Below, piece after piece: positions 6,940 through 14,259 of a stretch of 38,344 bases of DNA. The notes under the pieces are model-generated. The model did not search any database and was not told the DNA's origin. It was given only the letters and a program-made list of their open reading frames with translations. Within the stretch, counting starts at the first letter, position 1, and every line of letters begins with the position of its first letter. The DNA comes from a virus. The position numbers and the translations under genes are program-made. The stretch lies in the IMG/VR virus record IMGVR_UViG_3300042507_002915, positions 1 to 38,344 of that record. The stretch is one strand, 5' to 3'.

Positions 6940-8156
6940 TGCAACCCCTCTTGTGGCGCCGGCTGCGATTGCTGGCCGGCTTTGTCGATTGGAACCATCG
7001 TTCCATTCACGAGAAGCTGATCGCCGCCGGCGGCAGGGTCCCAACCTTCCTGCGCGCGCGCCTCGTTCGGCGTCATCACACCGGCATTGATGGCTTTTTG
7101 GTATGCGTCGAAGCGTGCGCCCTGATCCATGCGCAGCAGCGTGTCGACATCCAGTTCAATCTCCCACTTCGCACGATCCGCCGGCTGGAGCAGATGCACG
7201 ACCGCCGACAACTCGATGTTTTCCAGGTACGGGCGCAGGCCGAGCTTGAACCAGCCTTCGATGATCTGCTGAATTCCCGACCCCCATGCAGTCGTTCCGC
7301 TGGTGTCGTTGATGAGCACCGAGGGGGTGCCCATAAAACGTGCGATGTCCTCGACCTGGAACCGGCGCGAGGTCAACAGCTCGACATCTTGCGGAGACAT
7401 CGAAAGTTGTTCGTAGCTTTTCGCTTTTTCGAGCACGATCAGGCCGCCGCTCGATCCCTCCGCAAGCTCGCGAAAAGATGCGCGATACATATCGCGTTGT
7501 TCTGTCGTCAGCTTGTCGTCCAGCATCAGCACGCCGCTCGGCTTCATGCCGTTGCGCATCACGTCGCTAACCATGTCCTCGGTGGCCTGCGCGATGCCGA
7601 TGGCATTCATGGCGTGCGACAGCGGAGAAAGGCCGGTGATTCCGTTTCCCATCAGCTTGACATGCCAGACACTTGACTCGGCGAATACCTGCATTCCGCG
7701 ACTGTCCGCGTACTCGTAGGCGATCGCGCCGTCGCTCAGCAGCCGCACGGTGACCTGCGATGGCATCAGCGGCAACAGGCTGACGATTTCGCCGGCGCCA
7801 TTGCGCAAGACCTGAGCGTAGAAGTTCCCCCACGTCGATAGGCACAAGCCCATCGTGGTCAGAAAATCGACGCGCGTCTGGTAGCGGTTTGGCTTCATCG
7901 CGAGGACGCTGAACAGCGGATGCGCTCGGTCCTCGATTCGGCGCCCGCCCTCGATGCGGTAGAACTTGACCGGCAAGCTACCGATCGTGTCCGCGGTCAG
8001 CCGAACGCACGCCCAAAACGCGGAAACCTGCATTGCCGTGTCGAACGTGACCGGCTTTGCGCTGCGCGTGGACCGCGCGCCGGGCTCGCCGGACTGTAGG
8101 CCGGCGATACGGCGAAGCCCGCCCAGCCAGCTGACGATGGCGTTTACCCACTGCAT
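6936..8156 (-). CDS. Portal protein, HK97 family
   Basis: 406 residues starting MQWVNAIVSWLGGLRR. AFWACVRLTADTIGSLPVKFY, EYADSRGMQVF, NAIGIAQATEDMVSDVMRNGMKPSGVL and FMGTPSVLINDTSGTTAWGSGIQQIIEGW are characteristic of the phage portal PF04860 family. It forms the dodecameric DNA channel at one head vertex. It lies four bases downstream of TerL and overlaps the protease start. Length is normal. Confidence 0.92.
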   Translation of the reverse strand: MQWVNAIVSWLGGLRRIAGLQSGEPGARSTRSAKPVTFDTAMQVSAFWACVRLTADTIGSLPVKFYRIEGGRRIEDRAHPLFSVLAMKPNRYQTRVDFLTTMGLCLSTWGNFYAQVLRNGAGEIVSLLPLMPSQVTVRLLSDGAIAYEYADSRGMQVFAESSVWHVKLMGNGITGLSPLSHAMNAIGIAQATEDMVSDVMRNGMKPSGVLMLDDKLTTEQRDMYRASFRELAEGSSGGLIVLEKAKSYEQLSMSPQDVELLTSRRFQVEDIARFMGTPSVLINDTSGTTAWGSGIQQIIEGWFKLGLRPYLENIELSAVVHLLQPADRAKWEIELDVDTLLRMDQGARFDAYQKAINAGVMTPNEARAQEGWDPAAGGDQLLVNGTMVPIDKAGQQSQPAPQEGLQ

Positions 8157-8160
8157 CGGA

Positions 8161-9852
8161 TCAGAACCTCAGAATCAGCGGCTCGGCCGCCGTGTTGTCG
8201 GGCACTTCTTGCGCCAGCATCAGGCCCAAGGCCATCAGCAGCGCGCTCATGTCGTCGATCTTGTCCGCAGACCTGCGTTTGTCCGGCGCCATGCTCAGAT
8301 TCACATCGCGGCGCGCGACGAGGTTCGACGCGCACCACGTCAGCACCGGATCGCCGCCGTGTGCGAACCGGCCGCCGATGTAGAGCCTTTCAAGCTCCTG
8401 CATCGGCGGGTGATAGCTGCGCGTGCCTTGCACGAACTCGATCATCGGCAGCTCGTCGGCGACGAGGCGGCCGACCATTTCGGTCGCATTCCAGCGGTCG
8501 AAAGCGATGCCGTGAACGTTGAATCGTTCGCACGCATCGCGCACGGCCCGCTCAATCACCGCGTAGTCGGTAACTTCGCCCTCGGTCTCCTCCATCAGTC
8601 CCTGCGCGACCCAGCTTGCATAGGGCACGCTGCCGCGCTCGGTGCGGCGCGCGACCGCTTCGGCAGGCACCCATCGGCGCCCCCAGGTCAGCACCTTGCC
8701 GTCGACACGCCACACCAGCCGCAGCGACGTGAGGTCGCCGGTGCTGGCGAGGTCCAGTCCGCCCCAGCACGGCACGCCTTCGAGCGCCGCAAGGTCGACG
8801 GCGCCGCCGCATTCCTGCCACTTCGTCAGGTTGATCCAACCATCTGCTGCCGACGCCTGCCGGTTAAGTCGCTTGATGCGGTACTCGGCGAGCTTCGACG
8901 GCATCCGCTTCGCCTCGGCCGCCTCCTTCCGAATAGCTTCGGCGAGGTGCGGATTCGCGTCGATCAGCGGATTCGCCTTGATGACGACCCGCTCATCGAA
9001 GTCGCTGTCGTCCTTGTCGACGGCGTAGAACACGACCAGGAAGTGATCGAGCGTGTCGCCGAACACTCCGGCGCACAGGTTCTGCGCCATCTTCCGCAGG
9101 TCGGCCCACGGCCCGGACGGGTTGATGTAGCCCTCCGTCGTCGTGAACAGAAACAGCGGACTGCGTCGCGCGCCGTCAGCAGACCGCAGAACGTTCAACA
9201 AGTCGGGAGTCTTGTGCGCATGAATCTCGTCTAGCACCACGTACGAAGGATTCAGCCCGTCTTGTGTCGACGCCTTCGCATGAAGCGCCTTAAAACTCGC
9301 GCCAATCTCCATCCTTGTGATTGCTTTTGACCAAACCTGAAGCCCGTATGCTTCGCGAAGCTCCGGCGTTCTCTCAACCATCCTTTTAGCAATTTTTGAA
9401 AAAATGATGGATGCCTGATCGTACGTCGTCGCCGCTGAAATAATCTGCGCGCCGGGCTCATCCTCACAGCACATGCAGTAAAGCAGGATCGCCGCGGCAA
9501 GCGTGGACTTGGCATTCTTCCGAGCCACCGCGAACAGCGCCGAAGTAAACCGGCGCCGGCCGTCGAGACGCCGGAACCCGAACAGCTGGACCACGAACCA
9601 GACATGCGACACGTGCAGCGTGATCGTCGGCGTTTCCCACTCGCCTTCAACGTGCGGCAGTAGTTCGATCCAGGCGCAGGCGTGGTTCGCATGCTCGCGC
9701 GAGAAAACGAACGGCGGATCGTCGGCCTCCGCCCGGCCCAGGTCCCGCAGGAACCGCGCGGCCGCCTGTCGGATCAACAGGCCAAACCGAGTGCCGCCCT
9801 CGTCCGCGACAGCTTCGCGGGCGTAGGCGATGGCGCGGTCGACGTAATCCAA
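8161..9852 (-). CDS. Terminase large subunit
   Basis: 563 residues. Walker A-like ARKNAKST at about 110-117, Walker B VVLDEIHAH at about 205-213, a coupling FTTTEG at 236-241, and a C-terminal RNase H-type nuclease with GGLDLAST and a late SADKIDDMSALLMALGL. This is the HK97-type (Terminase_1) packaging motor that cuts concatemers and pumps DNA into the prohead. Codon/base composition is visibly less GC-rich across roughly 9250-9450, inside the ATPase domain, suggesting a recombined patch. Confidence 0.93.
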   Translation of the reverse strand: MDYVDRAIAYAREAVADEGGTRFGLLIRQAAARFLRDLGRAEADDPPFVFSREHANHACAWIELLPHVEGEWETPTITLHVSHVWFVVQLFGFRRLDGRRRFTSALFAVARKNAKSTLAAAILLYCMCCEDEPGAQIISAATTYDQASIIFSKIAKRMVERTPELREAYGLQVWSKAITRMEIGASFKALHAKASTQDGLNPSYVVLDEIHAHKTPDLLNVLRSADGARRSPLFLFTTTEGYINPSGPWADLRKMAQNLCAGVFGDTLDHFLVVFYAVDKDDSDFDERVVIKANPLIDANPHLAEAIRKEAAEAKRMPSKLAEYRIKRLNRQASAADGWINLTKWQECGGAVDLAALEGVPCWGGLDLASTGDLTSLRLVWRVDGKVLTWGRRWVPAEAVARRTERGSVPYASWVAQGLMEETEGEVTDYAVIERAVRDACERFNVHGIAFDRWNATEMVGRLVADELPMIEFVQGTRSYHPPMQELERLYIGGRFAHGGDPVLTWCASNLVARRDVNLSMAPDKRRSADKIDDMSALLMALGLMLAQEVPDNTAAEPLILRF

Positions 9853-10275
9853 TCAGCCCGCCTCGCCCGGCTTGCCGAGCGCGCCGAATTTGTTACCGGG
9901 AAGACGGCCATCACCGGCCGGCCGAACCTTGCCCTGAGACACCGGCGTCAGCCCGAAGTCATTGGCCAGTCCCCGCAACTGCGCCACCATCGAGGCGTTC
10001 GGCGCCTCGCCCGCGGCGTAGAGCTGGACGACCTTTCCGTGCATGGCGCACAGGTGCGCCAGTGCGACCGTGCCGGCCTCGGTCAGCAGGCGGTTTGCCA
10101 CCAGGATTGGCGCCAGACGCTCCCATTCCTTCGTGGCGTGCGCGTTCGGCAGCCAGTCCGGCGGCAGCGGGATCTCGTCGACCAGCGGCAGATCGACAAA
10201 GCTCGCCGGCTCGCGATCGGCGCGCGCGGTCCCGGCGACGACCTTGAGCGGAGTCGGTTTTCGCGGGTTCGGCAT
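9853..10275 (-). CDS. Terminase small subunit, P27 family
   Basis: 140 residues starting MPNPRKPTPLKVVAGTARADREP. The KP-P-KV-GT/R opening, then LPPDWLPNAHATKEWERLAPIL and LLTEAGTVALAHLCAMHGKV, then GLTPVSQGKVRP, is the P27-type small subunit (PF05119) that recognises the packaging site. The ATG at 10275 was chosen because the family begins exactly here; the in-frame extension to 10350 covers the presumed packaging site. It abuts TerL with no gap. Confidence 0.9.
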   Translation of the reverse strand: MPNPRKPTPLKVVAGTARADREPASFVDLPLVDEIPLPPDWLPNAHATKEWERLAPILVANRLLTEAGTVALAHLCAMHGKVVQLYAAGEAPNASMVAQLRGLANDFGLTPVSQGKVRPAGDGRLPGNKFGALGKPGEAG

Positions 10276-10387
10276 CGTTCTATTTCTGAGTCGAAAATCA
10301 GGACTTGGGAACTGACCGTGTGAAAAAAAGATGGGGCGGCGGGTGTCCATCCCCGAAGATAGCCACTTTTGCGCTACCCCCGGGGGT
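10276..10387. other. Candidate packaging (cos) region
   Basis: A short gap between HNH and TerS holding a perfect 12-bp palindrome (ACCCCCGGGGGT) at 10376-10387 over the HNH stop region, plus an A-run and a G-rich tract. In HK97-like cos phages the cleavage site commonly lies between HNH and TerS. No cleavage position can be proven from sequence. Confidence 0.35.
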
Positions 10388-10739
10388 TGACCGTTCCATT
10401 TTCAGAACGACGGCGCGATCCGTGCCTGCGCGCGTCGGCCGCCTCGCGCTGGGTCTTGATCGCATGGCACCGCACGTTGATGGCGCGCAGGTTGCCGGGG
10501 TCATCGGTGCCGCCGCGCGACCTTGGAGTGATGTGATCGACCTCGGTCGCCAGCAACATCGCGCCGGCAGCCTTGCAGTCCTCGCACTGGCACAGCCTGC
10601 CGTCACGCTCCAGGATCGCATCGCGCAGCCTGCGCCAAGGCCTGCCGCCTCGCCCCTTGCCGTAATTCGCCGAGGGCTCTTGGACGCGGTGAGCGGGCGC
10701 GATGGGCGCATGACGCAGCCGGGGCGCAGACTTCGGCAT
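10374..10739 (-). CDS. HNH endonuclease (HK97 gp74-like)
   Basis: 121 residues starting MPKSAPRLRHAPIAPAHRV. A Zn-finger pattern (CQCEDCKAAGAM) precedes EVDHITPRSRGGTDDPGNLRAINVRCHAIKT, the complete HNH metal-binding motif with the paired Cys/His. HNH proteins directly before TerS stimulate terminase cleavage at cos in HK97 and relatives, so this is probably a packaging factor rather than a homing enzyme. The start overlaps the previous stop (TGATG). Confidence 0.88.
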   Translation of the reverse strand: MPKSAPRLRHAPIAPAHRVQEPSANYGKGRGGRPWRRLRDAILERDGRLCQCEDCKAAGAMLLATEVDHITPRSRGGTDDPGNLRAINVRCHAIKTQREAADARRHGSRRRSENGTVNPRG

Positions 10740-10912
10740 CAGAGCGGGGCCGGCTGACGGTCGCGTCCGGCGGCGTTGCCGTCGAGGTCGACCTCGGGCT
10801 GGCCGCTGCCGTCCTCGGACTCATCGAGCAACGCCGCCTCGATGTCGTCGATGCGCAGGTGCAATGCTTCGATCGCCGCCTCAATGGTCTTGAGTCTTGC
10901 AGCGATGCTCAT
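10739..10912 (-). CDS. Small helical protein between Rz1 and HNH
   Basis: 57 residues (MSIAARLKTIEAAIEALHLRI...). The first about 30 residues form a heptad-like amphipathic helix, followed by an acidic Gly/Asp tail. The start overlaps the Rz1 stop and the stop overlaps the HNH start (TGATG), so it fits tightly in the operon. Not recognised. It could be a late regulatory or packaging accessory, without direct evidence. Confidence 0.6.
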   Translation of the reverse strand: MSIAARLKTIEAAIEALHLRIDDIEAALLDESEDGSGQPEVDLDGNAAGRDRQPAPL

Positions 10913-11187
10913 CGGATCAGGCCCTCGTCACGATGCCGGCGCAGACAGGCATGCTCCACCGCCCGCAGTCGCCGCTCCTCCTCCCAGCCGGCCAGGATCG
11001 ACAGCACCCAGGCCGGCCCATCCCGCAGCCAGTCCTCTGGCGGTGGTGTCGGATCGATCGTCGCGCCCTGCTCGCAGCGAACTTCCGGCGGTGGCGGTGC
11101 GCTCGGCCGCGCGGGCAAGTTCGTCGCGCACGCTGGCAGGCAGAGCATGAGGGCAGCCAGCAGGTATCGGCATGGATCGGGTGACAT
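10909..11187 (-). CDS. o-spanin lipoprotein (Rz1-like), nested in Rz
   Basis: 92 residues. MSPDPCRYLLAALMLCLPAC is a lipoprotein signal with lipobox LPAC; Cys20 would be acylated and sorted to the outer membrane. A Pro-rich stretch (LPARPSAPPPPE) follows, as in Rz1 proteins. The ORF lies almost wholly inside the i-spanin gene in another frame and ends 19 bases past it. With the i-spanin it bridges the periplasm and fuses the inner and outer membranes at the last step of lysis. It proves a Gram-negative host. Confidence 0.85.
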   Translation of the reverse strand: MSPDPCRYLLAALMLCLPACATNLPARPSAPPPPEVRCEQGATIDPTPPPEDWLRDGPAWVLSILAGWEEERRLRAVEHACLRRHRDEGLIR

Positions 11188-11515
11188 AGCGGATTCTCTC
11201 GACCGCAGTAGCGGCCGCGGTTCTGGTATCGGTGACGGCCGCGGCGGCGGCCTTCGAAGCGTCGGCGTTGACCGCCTGCGCGGCGCGGTCGCGGCGCTCG
11301 GCCTCCGCCTTGGCCTTGGCGTCAGCCTTGGCCTGCACGGCGATCCAGCGGGCGCGCTCGGCCTCGACGCGTAAATCGCAACGGCGATCCGTCCACAGCC
11401 AAGTGAGAATGGCGATCAGCGCAATCGTCCACCACTCCGCAGGGATAGCCCGCAGCAGTTCGAACAGCCGCCCGGCGCCGGCCTTGACCAGCGCCCAGCC
11501 TGCGACCAGGGTCAC
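10928..11515 (-). CDS. i-spanin (Rz-like)
   Basis: 195 residues from a GTG that overlaps the holin stop (GTGA). A membrane segment at about 28-45 (WWTIALIAILTWLW) is followed by a long charged, Ala-rich helix (about 50-120), the coiled-coil periplasmic domain of Rz proteins. The C-terminal third shares DNA with Rz1 and has biased Gly/Ala/Arg content, as expected for dual-coding DNA. It is longer than lambda Rz (153 residues). Confidence 0.78.
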   Translation of the reverse strand: MTLVAGWALVKAGAGRLFELLRAIPAEWWTIALIAILTWLWTDRRCDLRVEAERARWIAVQAKADAKAKAEAERRDRAAQAVNADASKAAAAAVTDTRTAAATAVERIRYVTRSMPIPAGCPHALPASVRDELARAAERTATAGSSLRAGRDDRSDTTARGLAAGWAGLGAVDPGRLGGGAATAGGGACLSAPAS

Positions 11516-11805
11516 GGCTTCGGGGCCTGCTGAATCACGCGGGCCACGCCTGCAGCGCCGCCGCAGAGCAGCGCGCCCAACGCGTGGATCTGCACGAACC
11601 ACTCAGGCACGGTCGGCAGCCAGCCATCGGGCAGGATGGCGTAAGCGGCGCTGACGCCCGAGAACCAGGCGCCGGCGATGATGAATCGCATCGACCACCA
11701 GCGGCGCCAGTTGCGGACATCCGGCACCAACTGGACGCCGAGGACTTTCTGCGGTGGCGGCGGGGGCGGTGGCGGGGTGTTGATGATCGGGCCGGAGGTG
11801 CTCAT
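11512..11805 (-). CDS. Holin-like membrane protein
   Basis: 97 residues. A Pro8 run at about 11-18, then WRRWWSMRFIIAGAWFSGVSAAYAILP (first membrane segment), DGWLPTVPEW, and VQIHALGALLCGGAAGVARVI (second segment). The layout R-W-S-x-R-F...S..YA.LP..W is common in phage holins just upstream of Rz. It would open the inner membrane at the lysis time. The start overlaps the stop of the preceding gene. Confidence 0.75.
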   Translation of the reverse strand: MSTSGPIINTPPPPPPPPQKVLGVQLVPDVRNWRRWWSMRFIIAGAWFSGVSAAYAILPDGWLPTVPEWFVQIHALGALLCGGAAGVARVIQQAPKP

Positions 11806-12179
11806 TGCCTGGGCTCCTGTTTCGGTTTGAGGTGCGGCGCGATCATGTAGATCGCATTGAGCTGATGGCCGTGCTCGCTGTTCTCGCGGTCGATCCGGCC
11901 GAGCCAGAGGGCGCCGGCGACCAGCAGACACAGATTCACCGCGAGCATGACCGCGGCCGCGGTGACCGCAACCCATAGGCCGATCGGGCCGGCGTTGAAG
12001 TGCATCTCGGCACGGCCGCCAGTGGCGCGCGCAGACTCGACGTTGCGCGCTTCCATTGCGCGAGAAAGGTCGCGCACGGCCTCGGTCTGCGCGGTCACGG
12101 ACTCCGCCACTGCCGCTGTAAAGGCTTCGACGGCCCGGCCGAAGTGCTCGAAGTCGGCGCGCGTGGCGGGCTCGCTCAT
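11802..12179 (-). CDS. Membrane protein of the lysis region
   Basis: 125 residues. An N-terminal helix with heptad character (FEHFGRAVEAFTAAVAES...LSRAMEAR) precedes one strong membrane segment at about 70-93 (IGLWVAVTAAAVMLAVNLCLLVAGALWL) and a polar tail. ATGA coupling to both neighbours. It could be a second holin, an antiholin, or a membrane anchor for the muralytic protein; sequence alone does not decide. Confidence 0.65.
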   Translation of the reverse strand: MSEPATRADFEHFGRAVEAFTAAVAESVTAQTEAVRDLSRAMEARNVESARATGGRAEMHFNAGPIGLWVAVTAAAVMLAVNLCLLVAGALWLGRIDRENSEHGHQLNAIYMIAPHLKPKQEPRQ

Positions 12180-12544
12180 GTGCTCTGGCCTCGCCGGACG
12201 GACGAAACGACGAGCTGGTCGGAGATCGGGCCGAGCATGGCCGTCACCGCCTGCGTGTATTCCTGCATCCGCTCGCCGAGCTGCCGGAACGAGCTTTCGA
12301 CCGTGCGCTCGACACGCTCCAGGTCCTCTTTGGTGACGTACTTGTCGGCGACGTGCTCGCGGGTTTCGCTGCGATACCTGACCATCTCGACTTCGAGCGC
12401 GTTGACCTTCCGGCGCAGCTCGTCTCCTCCGCCAAAAAGGCGCTGCAGCAGGAAGAGCGCAAGAGCGGTAAGCACCGGCATTCCGATCCCGAATGCAGTG
12501 AGGATCAGCGCGATGTGACCGGTCGAAACTTCGTTCCCGCTCAC
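12176..12544 (-). CDS. Membrane-anchored coiled-coil protein
   Basis: 122 residues. A membrane segment near the N terminus (IALILTAFGIGMPVLTALALFLLQ) is followed by a charged coiled coil (DELRRKVNALEVEMVRYRSETREHV...ERTVESSFRQLGERM). Proteins of this shape recur in lysis cassettes of GC-rich phages but have no fixed role. Not a spanin, because the true spanin pair lies downstream. Confidence 0.62.
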   Translation of the reverse strand: MSGNEVSTGHIALILTAFGIGMPVLTALALFLLQRLFGGGDELRRKVNALEVEMVRYRSETREHVADKYVTKEDLERVERTVESSFRQLGERMQEYTQAVTAMLGPISDQLVVSSVRRGQST

Positions 12545-12547
12545 GCA

Positions 12548-13045
12548 TCACCCCCTGTCGCGCGCCGCCGCATGGTTCGCCGGCCACCGCTTCGGATGCG
12601 GCTTGCCCGGGCGCCAGTTGCGGATGTAGTACTTCCAGGCCGCGGCCGCGTCGTCCACGGCAGGCAGCGGCCGCGGGTCGGTGAACAGCAGCAGCCGGGC
12701 GAAGATCGCGGCCAGAACGTCGTCGGTTTCGAGCGCGCGCCAGACCGCCGCAGACCTCGCTTCGACGCCGCGCCATTCGCACGCCTTCCGCGCCCAGAAC
12801 CGGCTGGCGGCGTGCCCCAGAACGCCATCGACACCGCCGCCGCTCTCGAACTGCCACAGACCGCGGGCCGGACCCTTGCGGGCGCGCCCGGCGACGATGA
12901 CGCGCTGCGCGCGCAACTGTTCGGGGTCTTCCTGCAGGCTGATCGCGACGAGCATCACGCGAGCCTCGGGCGAGGTCATCGCCGGCGGCAGCCATGCGAG
13001 CGCCGCGTCGATCGCGGCGATGACAGGAGTCAGGGGTTGGGTCAT
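12548..13045 (-). CDS. Putative muralytic protein, first gene after the late promoter
   Basis: 165 residues starting MTQPLTPVIAAIDAALAWLP. ARVMLVAISLQED then RKGPARGLWQFESGGGVDGVLGH resembles the Glu...G..GLWQ arrangement of lytic transglycosylase (SLT)-like domains; a later DPRPLPAVDDAAAAWKYYIRNWRPGKPHP is characteristic of a conserved phage family. The gene opens the lysis cassette, right after the terminator. In the usual motif the catalytic residue reads QES; here it reads QED, so the active site is uncertain. Role as endolysin is an inference from position and partial motif. Confidence 0.55.
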   Translation of the reverse strand: MTQPLTPVIAAIDAALAWLPPAMTSPEARVMLVAISLQEDPEQLRAQRVIVAGRARKGPARGLWQFESGGGVDGVLGHAASRFWARKACEWRGVEARSAAVWRALETDDVLAAIFARLLLFTDPRPLPAVDDAAAAWKYYIRNWRPGKPHPKRWPANHAAARDRG

Positions 13046-13063
13046 TTGCTCGGGCGTCGAAAA

Positions 13064-13094
13064 CGAAAAAAGCCCGCCGGTGAGGGCGGGCTTT
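13064..13094 (-). terminator. Rho-independent terminator downstream of the late promoter (tR'-like)
   Basis: On the minus strand, a 10-bp perfect GC-rich stem (AAAGCCCGCC / GGCGGGCTTT) with a 6-base loop is followed by a run of T. It lies about 25 bases after the predicted transcription start and before the first lysis gene, so it would stop late transcription until an antiterminator acts. Confidence 0.88.
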
Positions 13095-13126
13095 CGTGAG
13101 GTGGCAGGGATGGCAGCGTGCCGAAA

Positions 13127-13155
13127 ATCAAAGCATGCGGGTGCGCACCTGTCAA
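13127..13155 (-). promoter_or_regulatory. Late promoter, sigma70 type (pR'-like)
   Basis: Minus strand: a perfect -35 TTGACA (13150-13155), a 17-bp spacer and -10 TTTGAT (13127-13132, four of six consensus bases). The -35 overlaps the stop codon of the Q-like gene. Transcription would start near 13120 and meet the terminator at once. Confidence 0.75.
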
Positions 13156-13586
13156 GCGGCCCGCGCAACCTCCATCAGTCGCCCGCGGACGACCGCGACC
13201 CCGACATCGACCTGCGCCAGGTACGCGCGCTGTCCGACAGCGCGCAGCCCGCAGTGCGTCAGCAAGAGGTTTGCGGTCTCCCACCTCTCGACCTTGCGCC
13301 GGCCGAGCCCGCAGAAATAGGCGCGCAGTACGCACGCGGTTGCGCGCTGCCCGGTGGTCGCCATGTCGTGGACGAAGGTCTCGATCTGCATCGCTTCGGC
13401 GTCGACCTCCAGCGGCTTGAATCCCGTTGGTCGCGCCGGCATTTCGCCGCGATGATCGATCAGCACCTGCAGCATGCTGCGCGAAACGTGGCCCAAGTAT
13501 TCGCAATCGCGGTGCAGCGCAAACACATCGCCCCAGCGATCAAGGCGACGGCGAACGTAGGCGCCGAAAAGGTCGGTTTCGGTCAT
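13152..13586 (-). CDS. Late antiterminator, Q-like (putative)
   Basis: 144 residues starting MTETDLFGAYVRRRLDRWGDVF. The N-terminal LxRWG...H.DCEYLG and the C-terminal RKVERWETANLLLTHCGLRAVGQRAYLAQVDVGVAVVRGRL give a small, basic, helical protein of Q size. Primary similarity is weak, but position is decisive: last early gene, followed by a strong promoter, a terminator and the lysis genes, exactly as lambda Q-pR'-tR'. Its role would be to load RNA polymerase at the late promoter and let it pass the terminator. The ATG overlaps the RusA stop. Confidence 0.65.
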   Translation of the reverse strand: MTETDLFGAYVRRRLDRWGDVFALHRDCEYLGHVSRSMLQVLIDHRGEMPARPTGFKPLEVDAEAMQIETFVHDMATTGQRATACVLRAYFCGLGRRKVERWETANLLLTHCGLRAVGQRAYLAQVDVGVAVVRGRLMEVARAA

Positions 13587-13933
13587 GTGGCAGCCTTCGG
13601 CGTGATGGTTACGCGCACCGCATAGGACTTTCGCTTGCCGCGCTCCTGCGCATAGCGCCACTCGATGCGCGGATCGTTGTCCTTGACGCCGAAAGCGTCC
13701 GCGATGCCGTCGCGTATCGCTTTGAGTGCGCCGCGCAGGTTGTCGTCGTCAAGCTCGCGCGGTGCGACTCTCGCCATCTGCACGACAACAGGAAGGCCGA
13801 CATCGGCGCAGTAGCTGCGCACCAAGAGCCGCGCCGTGCCGCGGTGAAGGCTGGCGCGCTCCGCCTTTGGCGCCCAATGCTCGCGCCTGTTGTTTTCGCT
13901 TACCGTGCGCACAGGGATCTCGAATTCAATCAC
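13583..13933 (-). CDS. RusA-like Holliday junction endonuclease
   Basis: 116 residues from a GTG overlapping the previous stop (GTGA). VSENNRREHW near the N terminus, then RELDDDNLRGALKAIRDGIADAFGVKDNDPRIEW: the spaced Asp residues (DDDN..., DN/D) are the metal-binding signature of RusA. It would resolve branched DNA during replication and recombination before packaging. Length (116) matches E. coli RusA (120). Lies between the Zn/membrane protein and the Q-like gene. Confidence 0.88.
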   Translation of the reverse strand: MIEFEIPVRTVSENNRREHWAPKAERASLHRGTARLLVRSYCADVGLPVVVQMARVAPRELDDDNLRGALKAIRDGIADAFGVKDNDPRIEWRYAQERGKRKSYAVRVTITPKAAT

Positions 13934-14256
13934 TTGGCCACCTGCGAAGAATGCGCAACACCAACGCGATTGAGCGCAACCGTTCCGGCCGCGATTGTCG
14001 CCATCGTGATGATCCAGGCCGCGAACGCGATGGCGTAAAGCCAAAAGCGGATGCGGGCGATGTTGCGGATGATGGCGCCGCAGACCCACTCACCAGGGGG
14101 TTGTTTTGGTGCCGCGGCAACGCGAATGCTGAGCGTTGTAAAACTTCCGCTGCTCCGGCACGCGCCGCAAATCACTTGTGGAGATGAGCAGACATCCTCA
14201 GGGACGACGTTTTTTGTCCCGCAAAACGGGCAAAAAAAGAAATGCTCGTAACTCAT
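13930..14256 (-). CDS. Zinc-ribbon membrane protein
   Basis: 108 residues. An N-terminal rubredoxin-type Zn ribbon (CPFC at about 9-12, CGAC at about 30-33) is followed by a linker and a hydrophobic membrane segment (about 70-92, FWLYAIAFAAWIITMATIAAGTVAL). ATG at 14256. Not recognised as a named family. The topology places the Zn ribbon probably in the cytoplasm; a role in superinfection exclusion or host take-over is possible but unproven. Confidence 0.65.
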   Translation of the reverse strand: MSYEHFFFCPFCGTKNVVPEDVCSSPQVICGACRSSGSFTTLSIRVAAAPKQPPGEWVCGAIIRNIARIRFWLYAIAFAAWIITMATIAAGTVALNRVGVAHSSQVAK

Positions 14257-14259
14257 GAA

